DNA of 64,000 nucleotides, taken from contig JADANN010000169.1 in assembly GCA_018806985.1 (NCBI GenBank), positions 124,001 through 188,000 of the forward strand, given 5' to 3'. The notes beneath the pieces were generated by a model. It made no database searches. It was given only the letters and a program-made list of their open reading frames with translations, and was not told the origin of the DNA. Position numbers and translations under genes: made by a program. This document shows positions 23,171-35,310 of the stretch, in pieces (within the stretch, counting starts at the first letter, position 1; the number at the start of each line of letters is the position of its first letter). Source of the stretch: Angiostrongylus vasorum (Eukaryota; Nematoda; Chromadorea; Rhabditida; Metastrongylidae).

Positions 23171-26100
23171 AAACCACCGCACTGAGCTTCTCACATTTCT
23201 AGGACCCTTCTTCTAAAGTCCTCACGTCATCAATCTCGCATTTTTTTCTTTTTTATCCAATAGTTGCTAACGCTCTCGCGACGACGCCTAGTTTTGCTTG
23301 TTTTGCGAAGAGAACGACAGCTAATTTTTCGATGTGCTCACTGGAACACCTATGGGAGGTGATACCGACCACTCTGGCAATTTTCAGTCAGCTCCGCGCA
23401 ATTTTATTGCGATTTCCGCCCTACAAATAGGTTTTCCTCTGCATTTTGAAAAAATTTTTGCGTTTCCGTGCCGGCTGTATTCTCCATGTCCGTCTATATG
23501 CACTCCTATGTTTTTAGTGCATATACAATTTCTGTGTGTCAAGAAAAAACTCGTCCACTATGCAACCATACTGCCGTCAGCATTTATTGAAGCTGTACAA
23601 ATCCTGCAAGAAATATTACAACGTTTGCCTTGTGGCTCTCATATCTCCTCCTTCACAGAATAACCAGAAGTCATCGTAGCGACAGGAAAATAAAAAACAA
23701 CAAGTTTCTTGTCAAAAACGATGCTGCACACTGCATTCGATGACATCCATCGAGGCAGAGGTATTTCTGCGCCTCTTCACTGGCCACACCCCCCATGCCG
23801 CAACTCTCTTCGACAGCAACAGTCACTCGCCGCAAAATGAGAAATTAAGTGACAAATTGTTAAGAGGACACCCCTCCTCCTCTCTCCAAAGACGAGGCCA
23901 ACCACAACATCTGCCTTGAAAAAGCTATAAATTGGTATTAAGAACCGTAGAAAAACAGTTCTAAATGTTAGAACAAACTAACTGAAATAAAATGAAACAT
24001 ACAGAGGTCATACCGCCCACTTCAGCAACTTCAGTATGACACCTACAGAGGTCACTTGTCGCAAGACTGTTGAACGAGTCACACCAGCAAACTTTTGCGC
24101 TTTCACAGATTACTTAATCATTGTTGTAGGTTAGAATGTGTTCCATAGAGTTTCAAAAAAGAAATTCGTCACCATGAATTTTGCGTTCGATGATTGTAAC
24201 AAGGTCGTACAAGTGCACAGTAACGTATCCCCCTGCAAAAATCATGTACTTCATCATCTAATGAGGTCCGCTATGAGGCGCCCTCATGAGATGATTTCAG
24301 TCCGGTTAGTCGGAATCTACCCTGCGGCGATTAACCTTGAGTGGATCGACCGAGTGCACTGCAAGCAACCAATTCTGAGCTCCAAGTGCAGATGACACGG
24401 CGCTATATCTCAGCAGTGTCGAATTGATCTTTCGTATATACATAGTCATATTCGTGCATACATGCGTGGTTATGCATCTTGTTCTATCCCATATACACAT
24501 TCATTCGGCTGAAAGCGCTTAATGCAAGCTTTGACATAAATCAAGGCCGATGCCCGACATGACCAAACCCAGCCTTCACAGCAAAGCACTGTGAGGTCAA
24601 CGTGGGAACATTCTAGCTAAAAAAAAAAGGGTAAAAACAAAAGGTCACATACGAAGAATGTGATGCTCCTCATGTTCGTTCAGCCTACCGAATCCATTGG
24701 GAACTCTGAAGAGCGGTACGAAAAAAAATCGAGACTATACTGATCTCAGCTCAAATTTTTGAACTAGTAATGAAACCGCCAGTGACACAGCCGATAGGTA
24801 AACTGCTGAGTTTTGAAGATCGACTTACAACGAACGTTGACATTGAGAATTCTAACAGAGTTACTGTGTTCCTCACGAACTGATAAGAGGTTGTTAATGT
24901 AACATTTACTAAATCACAACATTTCAACGAGAGTCGCTTTCTCCACTGATCTGCTACCATCTCGTCTAAATGAACTGTCTACTTAGACTTTTCCTAGAAA
25001 AAAATTATAGGCCAAGAAACAAATCTTAAGTAGGCGAAATCCACCATTTCGTCAGCCATCGTGGAGTGAACGATATATTAACAATCTCTTTTCATCTCAA
25101 TGAGAACATGACCACTTATTGCTATGAATGAAAACAAGTGGTGGATTCATATTGTGGATTCTCATAATGCTTTGTCCACTTCTAGGCCTCTTCACAGTTT
25201 AATTTAGACCATGAAGGGCCATCACAATCGGACTTCTTTGGTAGTCACAATAATAAAAACCAGTAAACAGATCGCATCGTTTAACAGTAAACTATTAACG
25301 ACTTGATGGAATTCCTGTTGTGTTTTAAATCGAACAGTTGGAAAAATACTGGTCTCATGGGAGGAAAGTTGTGAAGAAATGAATAGAACAGGATACGGAA
25401 GAAAAAAGAAACCGATGTACGGCTGAAAAAGCCTATAGAAACACTCAAATGACTGAGAAAAGAGGGATAAAACGTAAAGTAATGTATGAAAGAAATAACG
25501 ATTGACAGGATCACAAGAAGAAAGAAAATGAAGAAGGTGGCCTGAAAAGTACCAATATCGCTTGCCACTTCAGTGATCAAAAGCGCTCTCACGAATAAAA
25601 TCAGAGTCCTCCTAAAATATTCTATGAAGAAATCAAAACAAGAACAAAAACAAACATTGCCGTTGGTACAGAAAGCCGATATAAAAAGTAAAACAAGGAT
25701 TTTACTTAATAACGATATAAACATCGGGACTTTCTTCACGTAATAAATGCCACGTAAGCTTCATTTTTTGATGGAAATTATAATACTTCTTATAGCCTTC
25801 CACTTAATTCTAACTATTATTGTCATCCCCATCGCTCATCCTTGACTAATAAATAAATTTCTCGAATTCTTCCTTTTTTTAGGAAGAAATAAAATGTTAA
25901 GTGATAAGCAATAACGATGTAATAGACCCGTTTGAAACCATCTTTTTCTTAACAGAAGAAAAAACAAAAAACCCACAAGAACTTTCATTGTTAGAAACCT
26001 TGAAATAATCCCTTCCACTACTCCATTAGAGGTCAGCACAAGGAATGGAATCAGTTTTCTACTGTTATGATCGTAATTTCCGCTTCAGAAATAGAAGAGA

Positions 26101-28230
26101 AAGCATCGTTCAATATCCTACAGCAGATGCTCACCACTTTTACGACTAAACATCGGTGGTGACACTTCGTTTACAATGGAACTAGGAGATCGCCGTCCCA
26201 AAATAATCAACCATTAAGTCTGAAGAATGTCGTTTCAAGAAAAATGGACACAGTTGGATAACATGGTATGAACGACTACACCAAGACGTCAACTAACTCG
26301 TAAACTCCTAGAAGGTGTTCCTCGCTACACCACAAAACCCTGAGTACTGGCTGAGAGGGTGAGTGCAAAATGTTCATTTAGCATTCTTTTCACTTCTTTT
26401 AGAGAAAGTGACGATGAATATTTTCGGAAAGAAGCCAAACCACCGATCTTTGTATGCAAGGAAGATCCTTCAGATGGATGGAAAAACAAAAATCACACTA
26501 AAATACCCCATTAGTTTGAGTATATCGAGTTATGACGTCTAATTGTGAACGTTGTCAAATCAAAATTTCGTTACAAGGAGGGAAAATCAAAGATATCGTT
26601 ATCATAACATATCAAATATAACCCTTTGGAAAGCTTCGAAATAGTGCTACAAGTACTAAAAAGGAAATCAAGATCGAAATAACGACTTAATAGTTCACAA
26701 TCACACATAAACTATTCACCACACTTATGATCACGTCTAGTTCTTAGCTATGGTAACTGCGCGTTGAAATAAATGCATATAGTCAAGACTGCATTAAACA
26801 TTGGTTGGATGACAAGAGGCAGTGGATCAATTGTTCATCATGCATGCAAACGCTGCACCCACGGCGATCGAATTTCGTTCCGCATACGAAGGCTAAAATA
26901 GTTCGCACACATTTCGCACAGATATTGTTGATTTAATCCAAACTTTAACTGAAAACTTCCTATTGTGGTTATCGAAATCAACAACTGAATAAGGTGCGTG
27001 CCACTGTGCTTCTTTCAAACTCCGAAGAGGACAGAAAACTTTTCATACCGACCGCCACTTAACCTCGGCATCAATAACCAATACTTTATTGGATTGCCAA
27101 GTTACAGAAAAACAGAAAACACCCATGTCACACAAATTCCATAACAAAACATCTCGTCCAATCACCAGCGACCAAAGATCTGAAGGATTTTACGCAGACG
27201 TGAAATTCATTTCTGGGAATAAGAAAACATTCTTCAGTGCTTTGTGTTCACTTGAGAACTTTTTGCACACCTAACAAACTATAGATTCTAATAAATTCCT
27301 AATCTACTGTTTCCAAAATACGAAGAAAACGAACAAGAAATAGAAACCATCTATGTGGACCAAAAGAAGCGAAAAACCTTTTAATTCCACTTTTCGAGAA
27401 ACTCGACGAGAACGGCCAATACTTTAGAATCGCACCAGAGTGGACAGTCGGAGACGCTTAATCTTCTTCCCGGAAAAGTATTAAAAAGCACGCCAAATCC
27501 CAAAAAAAAAGACATTAATGATGTGATTTTTTAATGGCTCGACCATCTCAAATCGATAACATTACAATGGTGTTGTCTTCCTCGCCCAGTAATAAATGTG
27601 AGCAGTTGAGAGCCGAATGACATGAATAATGTGGACCACCGAGAAACTGAAAAAGTTCGCTGTTCTGTCTGCGAAAACAAACAGGAAAATCCGGAAATCT
27701 AACCGGAAAACAAGAGAGTTATCACTAGAATTCTCATATAAAAATTGGAAAATGGCAACATGCGCCCTCCTCCCCACTCCAGCCCATTCTATTCCGGACC
27801 TCACCGATCGTTTCAAAAGTTTTGCACTTTTTTTGAGTGTTTACGCTGCGCAGAAAAAAGATATTATGCGCCATTCGGCTATGACATGTAGTAAACCGGG
27901 CATGAAGAACGTGAACACGAGGAACCTCGCACAGCAAACAATAAATCGTGTTTAATAATCACTTTAAAGGCTCAGGCAAAGGACGAAAAACTTTCAACCA
28001 GTTAAAAAAATAGTTATCATAAGCTTAACATTGAAGGTATTGCATAAATTAGGAGTCATAGGTGACGAGAACAAGGATGACGGACGATATAAGAACTACT
28101 CTAAAACGTTATCATAAGAGAAACCCTTTTGACTAGCAGTCATGTACAGTTACCTGCACGAAAACCACTTCCAAAAAAAGGGCTATTATGAAACTTAGCA
28201 TTTGGAAATTATAGTGGCAACATTGTGATT
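23171..28230. other. Long stretch without supported genes
   Basis: Frames of 60-152 codons occur, the largest being minus 25281-25739, which is very hydrophobic but lies opposite a purine-biased strand. None has splice-bounded or family evidence. Two places on the minus strand, about 23325-23400 and 24035-24110, give helix-turn-helix-like readings (for example FAGVTRSTVLRQVTSVG) that could be remnants of another transposase; this is weak. Confidence 0.4.
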
Positions 28231-28233
28231 TCG

Positions 28234-28585
28234 ACTACAGCCTCAGCTTAACTGGGTTCATTCCCGATTTTGGCATACCAGATCAATCCCATTGACGGGT
28301 TAATGCTAACGGCACCAGTAGATAGAAAACTAGCTGAGAGAAAGGCGAAACGAAGGTCCGCATGGTATGGTGGTGAACGTGTTAGGCCCTGGAAAGGGTA
28401 ATAGCAAGTTCGTTTTCAACCGCAGACACCTGAGGTCCGGAGTTTTGCAGCAAGTTCGTTTTCAACCGCAGACACCTGAGGTCCGGAGTTTTGCAGATAT
28501 CTTAGCACCATTGTGCATCACGCATAATAACCTGCCGTGAAAAAATTGTAATAGGCAGTAAACAGAAAAGTTAACATTGTGATGT
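28234..28585 (+). mobile_element. SINE-C copy with internal tandem duplication
   Basis: Near full length: CTCAGCTTAACTGGGTTC at the 5' side, a GCATGGTATGGTGGTGAACG head, and a GTAATAGGCAGTAAACAG end. A 46-bp piece (28405-28450) is repeated immediately (28451-28496). Confidence 0.85.
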
Positions 28586-29125
28586 ACTGATGAGTTTCCT
28601 GACAAACAAAATTTTGCCGGAATCAATATTTGCTCTCGTAGATCGAATAGCAGACAATACATATCTACCTAGTTTATTCTTTCTATGAAGGAAACCTTAC
28701 CCTCTTCAACTTACCTTACCCTCTTCAACTTTTTCATCTCCTGTTTTTTAGGAACAATAGGGAACAAAGCGAGCCACATTGAAATTTTTTGCAATGCGTT
28801 ATTTACACACGTCTTTCCTATGATGTGATGGACGGGAAAGCAAATCAAATACCAAACAACAATAAAAGCATCCATCATAGGGGTTTGCTTTGCTTGCACT
28901 TATAAAAAAGAATCCAACAAGTATTCCAACGTTAGAAAACCACGAACTGAGACTAATTGAAGTGATTTCTCTGCTAAAAAAACATTTTTTAAAAATCTTA
29001 GTAAATGAATTTTTCAAACACTGAATTGACCCAATCACAGAAGTTTTCTTTTTAATTCACTCCTGAAAATTTAAAGAAGGAAAACGTTGAAATCACATTG
29101 TATAAATTTTTCTATTGCTCATTGT
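28586..29125. other. No gene seen
   Basis: Contains the small direct repeat CTTACCCTCTTCAACTT near 28698-28730 and nothing else recognised. Confidence 0.4.
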
Positions 29126-29129
29126 TTTT

Positions 29130-29420
29130 TCATGGCAGGGGTATTACGTGAAAGAGAGACAACCACAATGATGCTGAGATATTTGTAAAACTTATATCCC
29201 AAGCCAGATCGAATCGTCATTATGCTTTGCGGGGCTCACGTGTTACGCACGGCACCATTGAGGCCTTCGTTCTCAGCCAGTCTTTTTTAATTAGTAGTCG
29301 ATAAAATTTATATACTGTAATTTCGACTAAAGTCTCAGCTTTATTAGGTTCAATGCCAATTTGTCATTCCCGTTGACGGGTGATTGCTGTTGGTAGCGTT
29401 AGGGTAAGAAGACTGGCTGA
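29130..29420. mobile_element. Two SINE-C fragments, head to head
   Basis: At 29150-29190 the complement of a SINE-C 3' part (ATGATGCTGAGATATTTGTA) is read. At 29320-29420 a forward 5' part follows (GTCTCAGCTTTATTAGGTTC, GACGGGTGATTGCTG). Confidence 0.65.
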
Positions 29421-32385
29421 AAAAACGTTCATTATACCCATAAGCCTCACTGGACTTTGTAAGGAAAACCAAAAGGAAACAAAAGATAATACGCAAGATT
29501 TTTTGGGACAAAGCTGCCCGATCTTCACAACGTGCTGTGCAGTTCGCTATCGAAAATCTCTTATCAGTCACTATCAAACGAAGAAGCATTCATCACCGGC
29601 CGGTCTGCGATTCGATTCGACCTTGCAAGAAAAAAAAACCCCAGACGTAGTGGCTACAAAGAATCTTCTTTTTTTTAAGTGTAATTCAGTTCAAACTTCG
29701 TAATAAATATTTATTCAACGTCGTTTTTATATAGATTCTTATCGTATTTCCTCCCGCCTTATAGTATTTCTTGCCGTGATTCGGCATAAACATCCATCAA
29801 TCGACAGCGTGCCTTTGTGTCCATTAAATGTTCAGGGAGAATTTATAACAACAACAATTCAGAGCGTTTAACCATACAAATTTCCGGTTTTCTTATGCGA
29901 AACACTTAGAGAACTCTATGGCCAGGTGGTGTGAGTACTACGTTGGCGTTTATAACAAAAATAGAACAAAAAAAAACCAGAAAGAGCACAGTACGGCCAT
30001 TAGATTGATCGATTAATTTGTTCCTATTGAATACAAATAAAGCGTTCTGTTGAGTGATTAACGCCGAGTGCTTTATTCATTAGCTTTATATGCATAGAAT
30101 GGTAGAAGTATCTTATATAAGCCCACTAAGTTCTTAACTACTCAAGCACTTTTCTTCACGAAAAGTCACCGAAAGTTATCGAGAGATCATCGAACACCCT
30201 GTCCATTGCGTTAAGCGTATACGGCCTTATTTCTTTATACGAAGTACTTGAAATTTCTGTAAGCCGCCTTCATAACAATCTCATTACAGGAAACTAGAAA
30301 AAAAAAAAATCGCTAATCTTTACTGGATCGCATGTTTTTTCTAGCCGGCTACATTACTTTCCGTCCATTCATCTTATCATAAACCTATTTTGAACTAATG
30401 TACACTCCTCAAATAATAGCACTTCCAGTCCCTACCTACCATAGCCGGATACCACGCGCCGCCACCAAGAAAACATGAAATTCCCAATGAAGAACAGATC
30501 CGGAGCGACAAAGCGTGAAATATATGATGCCAATCACCTTACAGACTCAATAACACTACCAGAATCTGTGTACTGATTTCAATGCGTACAATTTTTTGTG
30601 GCAAATTCAAGCTCTAAACACATTTATCTCAACTGAATGAACTTTACTAACAAGAACAAAGAAAAAAGGTAGGAAGCTACAACACTATGCCAGTAGGACA
30701 GAAGCTTGTTTCAAGCGGATACGATAAGCTCTCATTGTAAGGCTAAAATAACTGCAATCGAAACCATCATTAAGATTTTCCTACTAGAAACCGGACGTCT
30801 AAAATCAGAGTTCACCCAGTGTGACGCATCCAATCAGCGAAAATTGTTATGACTGCGAAATTCCGACTCAAAGCACTCGTATAGAAAGAAATAAACATTT
30901 TTTGAGAAGAAGAAAAAAGTTTAGCACAGCTTTTTTCGCATTTTTAAAGCTCACTGAAAAATCATTAGGTCTAAAAAGTTTCACACAATTAAAGAGAGAA
31001 GCACTTCGATTCACCGAATGCTTATCATCCGTGGATGCCAGGTAATCACATTTCCAGATAAGCAAGCAAATTAGTTCGAATTTCCCAAATACTGCACTTT
31101 GTCTAAATCTTGACGAGAAGAAAAAAAACCAGTCGGTATCTAATGACAATTCCCAAAGTAGTACTTAAAAAGACGAGGAGAGAGATGAGCGGAAGCCGCC
31201 ATGATGATCCTATTGCTTAATGGTTGAGCTTCGGCGCAGCCATATATGTCTCATCCGACAAAATCCTTTGTCGTCCATCTTGTTGTTGACCGAGAAAAAG
31301 AAGACGGAAAAAGTTCGCTCTCTCATCTACTCTCTCGTGCCAAGCCGTACAATTTGTTTAGTCTTCGATGTGGTACGAGAAGCCCAGGCAGTGTTAAGCC
31401 ATCCGCGTCATTGATTAACGAGTTCAACGTCATTGTTTAAAGCCACTACTGACTTAATATTTACACTTACTTCGAAGTGTCGAATTCCAGCAAAAACTGT
31501 TCGTAAAGCACTTTCTCTGCTTCAGCACAATGAGATCAACCGAATCGAAAGCAGAACGTTTCGTTTCTAACATCCATCTCATAAAACGACAAAAAAGCAT
31601 TTTTTCCAATTAGTCTAATGTCTCAGAGACACATCATCCTAGCTTCATGTCAATTCTTATAGTTATAAGAGAAAAGCTTCTAGTCAGCACAAGATTACGA
31701 TAATAACGATGAAAAGGAACTCTCTCTCAACAGTGCAAAGAATGAACAACACTACAATGAACTATGTTTTATTCTTATCATTTGTTTGCTATCTCTTAAT
31801 AAAGAAACGTTCAACTCATTTCATCAGTTTTTCTCTCAAGATTCTGCTCGAAATGAGAACGACGATGGGAAGATGACCGAAAGGAAGAAGCTTAGGAAGT
31901 CCTTAGATGGCTGTACTATCATATATTGCAACTTCACCATCACACTAATATCTATAATATGAATTCTCTGATATAAGCAGATGACGTCAATCATCATTTA
32001 AAACTAAGGAAATAAGCCTCTTAACTTGGTCCGCACCGCTCACACGGCTCACACTAATTAACAACTATCTTGGCTCACTTCTTCATTAGCACGTTAACAC
32101 TAGAAATCTATGTACCATTATCATAATATATAGAGACGATATGAAAGGTTCCCATTCTATCTCTTCATCAAACGTCAACCAACGTTCGAAACGAAAGAGA
32201 AAAAACTGCTCTAGAACAAAAAATGAATCACTTGATGACGCCACTAATCAATACGAATCCCAAAATTGCACAAATAATGAGTCAATCAATCTAAGCAAAG
32301 GTCTTTTCATATTGAGACTGATGTCAAACAGAATATTGATGACCTTGCAAGTTCAGACAGTGGTTCTGTGCTCAAGAACAATGAG
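29421..32385. other. No gene seen
   Basis: Intron-like AT-rich DNA. Short frames at 29380-29703, 30821-31149 and 31220-31440 have no recognisable features. Confidence 0.4.
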
Positions 32386-32478
32386 AGGAGAAGAAGGAAA
32401 AAGATAGAAAGAAAGAAAGGAGAAGGAGAGAAGGAGCAGGACAGGAAGAGGGAGAGGGGAAGAAAGAAAGAGATGCAA
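32386..32478 (+). repeat. Purine-rich GAAA/GGA tract
   Basis: Over 90 bases of nearly pure A and G, about 150 bases downstream of the copy 2 splice donor in the direction of transcription. On the transcript it would be a pyrimidine-rich tract. Confidence 0.85.
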
Positions 32479-32642
32479 ACTTATTGGCACCATTTGTATA
32501 ATGAATTGCATACCATCGGTGGAAGTTTACATTCACATGATTCTAAACAACAAACAAGACGTACTATTCTTACTAATCGAAAATTAAATGAGAGAGGAAA
32601 ATGAAAATCGATTAATACTAAAAGAGACTACGCGAACTCACC

Positions 32643-33527
32643 ATTGGTTTCCATTGACACCTCGCTAAGCCATTGTTTAGTCGTTTCACGAGTACGCGGA
32701 AGTTCTTCGTCGAATGGAAACGATGGTGTGTTCAGTTGCCATTCACGTTTGAACACTTTACTATTCTCAGTGAAATAGTTTTTTATAGCGTAAAGAGAAA
32801 AATAGCAATGTGATGACGATACGTCAGAGTCTTGACTATCGCCGTCCTTTAGGGGTTTGTTCACGGCTCGTTTCTTGTCATGATAGAAGAACATCATCTT
32901 TAAATAGTTTAAGCTTATCGACGATATGTTTCGTGGTGTCGATGTTTCAGTCGGATCTTGATAGGCAATCAACTGGTACATCGACACTGCCAACTGACGA
33001 TATGAACCTTGCATACGTGTTAGAAACGGATAGGATTTCTTCATGTTCAACACTGATGGCATGCCGGCAGTAGTCAGCACCGGTACACCACCATTTAAAC
33101 CGGCCGATACCTTAGTGACAGTCGCCAACCCGTAACTGTCGGCGAATCCAAGAATAGCGTCAAGTCGATGTTCACAATACGCTTTAACCATGCCGACGGT
33201 GGCGTAACGTTCAGCTAAGTTCATGTCTTCCCAGTAACGATCGTCCCAAAATGTCAGATTCACCCATCCGGGTGGCATACGACCTGATTTAACCACATCT
33301 TCGACGGCGATATCAATTACAGGTCGGGCTCTTTCGATCGTTAGGCCAAACTTGTCATTGTTTGATTCTTTAGCCGGTAACACGACAAGGATATTGTACG
33401 GAAGCGTGTGGCCACGGGTTGTTGTCGTCGAATGCACAGCATTCTGAGCCGAAACCGTGTGCAACAGAACTAGCAGAACGAGAAAGAACCATAACGAAAT
33501 AGGTGCACAACATGCAACGACGTGCAT
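32643..33527 (-). CDS. gcy-28: Receptor guanylate cyclase, extracellular-domain exon (copy 2)
   Basis: Intact single exon encoding about 295 residues of a natriuretic-peptide-receptor-type ligand-binding domain. The preferred start is the ATG at 33527-33525, because it directly precedes a strong signal peptide (ISLWFFLVLLVLLHTVSAQ). The same frame stays open up to an ATG at 33773, which would put 82 odd, Cys-rich residues before the signal peptide; I treat those as 5' leader. Landmarks: PYNILVVLPAKE, RARPVIDIAVEDVV, LDAILGFADSYGLATV, GVPVLTTAGM, YPFLTRMQGSYRQL and HCYFSLYAIKN. It ends at 32643 with donor GTGAGT, phase 1, at the position equivalent to copy 1. The segment before HCYFS is longer and more acidic than in copy 1. 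The rest of the receptor must come from downstream exons not found here. Confidence 0.9.
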
Positions 33528-34500
33528 ATCCTGGCTTTCATATGGACATTCGGTAGTCGTCGACGATGTTCGCGAAGTCTGTCCGAGTTCGATGTGACTG
33601 AGAATTGCGGATGTGAAACAGTAGGTAAACACACACACACGGCAGCCGCAGTCAGCAGCGAAACAAACGTACGTGTCTGCGTGTCTGACATGAAGCGCAC
33701 GCCCCACCCAGGCCCACCCTCGCGCTCTGCACTCTCGTTCGCCTTCAGGTGCGTCCGTCATCGTCGTCGTCATCAGCTCCGGAACGCATTGAGGTTTCCG
33801 ACTCCGGATCCATCCGACTGTCCCTCCGCAACCGGAGGAATCGTTAGTTAAAACGGTTATTGTTGCCCGTAGTGTTTTCCTTCTTCTGAGGCCGGTTTTT
33901 GCAGTTATCCAGTTTCTGTCTGTATAAACGGGTACAAGATGTGTTTAGAAGTGTGCAACTGTGTGAACGTCTCATGCACTTGGATTCATGTGAAAGCAGA
34001 AAACGTAGAAATAATCGAAGAAAGACAAAATGGCACGACAAAAAACCTGTGAGAATACCAAATTACCTACGTGAGAACAATGTACTTTGCTTTATAAATT
34101 AGTTGTAGACAGGGAATAGTTTCAACAAAGTTGAACGGCCCGCCATTTTCCGTCCGTTAGAATAAGGGCCAAACGCACAAAATATACGGAGCAAATTCTA
34201 CAAAGATCTAATTATTCGCGAACAGTTGATTCTTACCAGATAAAATGGATAAAATCGATCAAATAAAGGTCGTTTGTAGATGTTGTGTACCAAAAATCTT
34301 ATCCAGTTATCGTAATTTCATTGCGCTTACATAGTTACTTCGTGAAATCTGCCATGAATTTACAGCGGATAATCCCAAAAAAATTGGTAGACCGAATTTT
34401 CGTCGTGCCGATCGGTCGATAGTGTCTTTGGTGAGAGCGAATGATGAATGTATCGTCGCTCCAGGAAGAAAAAAAAAAAAAAAAAGCGCGAAAAACAAAC
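33528..34500 (-). promoter_or_regulatory. Candidate 5' leader and promoter region of copy 2
   Basis: Immediately upstream of the signal-peptide ATG. 33528-33850 is GC-richer than the flanks and remains open in the copy 2 frame to 33773. A run of 18 A at about 34468-34485, followed by AAAC repeats, lies further up. No core promoter motif is assignable. Confidence 0.3.
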
Positions 34501-34940
34501 AAACAAACAAGCTTTTCTAAAAGATGACTGGACTGATAGGATTTATTCTGTTACAAAGGATAGCAACAAATCACCGCCAGGACGGAGATATAAAAGATGG
34601 TATTCATCTTTTTTAATTAGCAAGTAACTGAGTCCTCTCTTTTTTTCCTATCAACTGCTCATCGCTAGACAAGGTTTCCAGTTCTGTCTTCAGCCGTCTC
34701 CTTAACTGTTCTGAGTGTTATTTATGTTACTGGTAAACTCAACTCTCGATGGTTCTGCTGTTCGTACGCACCTATTTATCAAACTAACCTTTGCTGCACT
34801 GCAAGACGACTGACGCCACAAGTACCGTGTACAAAATAAAAGATTCAGATACATAAAAACATACATTGTCAAAATTATGGAGAAATTTCACAACTATGCT
34901 GATATAATTTCCAAATCGACCGTCATTTAACCTTGCTAGT
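34501..34940. other. No gene seen
   Basis: AT-rich; nothing recognised. Confidence 0.4.
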
Positions 34941-34943
34941 AAA

Positions 34944-35096
34944 ATAATCAACATGTTTTTAAATTGTTGAGCTTACACGAGGTTGATGAAGATGTTTATT
35001 TCGGCTGACGTTTCGACGCCTTCGTCTTCATCAGCACGATGATCCGCGTCGGTGGTCAAGTCATATAAGCTCGACAAATCAAAACATGTTGATTAT
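34944..35096 (-). repeat. Inverted repeat enclosing a hammerhead-like motif
   Basis: Imperfect arms of about 33 bases (34944-34975 with ATAATCAACATGTTTT; 35064-35096, its complement) enclose about 90 bases holding the motif at 35005-35034. Related to PLE termini. Confidence 0.65.
35005..35034 (-). ncRNA. Hammerhead-ribozyme-like core
   Basis: The minus strand contains CTGATGA, an extra A, GACG-AAGG-CGTC (4-bp stem II with a tetraloop), GAAA and CGTC. This is the best core in the window because CUGAUGA is exact. Stem III is reduced to C-G, so any cleavage might need dimer formation. Stem I pairing next to the core is poor. Confidence 0.55.
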
Positions 35097-35174
35097 GCCG
35101 ATATAACTACGAGGGATTCTAGTAATCTAGCAGTTTATTCATATTTATAAGTATAGCGTAATGATTCGAAATTC

Positions 35175-35310
35175 CCTGCAATACACGAATGCTCTTCAGC
35201 TCGGTCCTGCACCTACGGTAACCAGGCCTCTCACTCTCCTATGGTCGATAAATTAGTTCCAGATTAGTCTGGGAATGTAAAATACACCAAGTTCATACCA
35301 GAGTAAGCAC
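35175..35310 (+). mobile_element. Decayed SINE-A/B fragment
   Basis: CTCTCACTCTCCTATGGTCG followed by TTCCAGATTAGTCTGGGAAT matches the central domain shared by SINE-A and SINE-B; the flanks are too diverged to assign a family. Confidence 0.5.

Noticed and set aside
25281..25739. 152-codon hydrophobic minus-strand frame resembling a membrane protein
   Set aside because: It lies opposite purine-biased DNA, which forces Phe, Leu, Ser and Ile codons; there is no family motif, no splice support and no similar conserved block elsewhere.
32810..33073. 87-codon plus-strand frame
   Set aside because: Antisense to the intact guanylate cyclase exon of copy 2.
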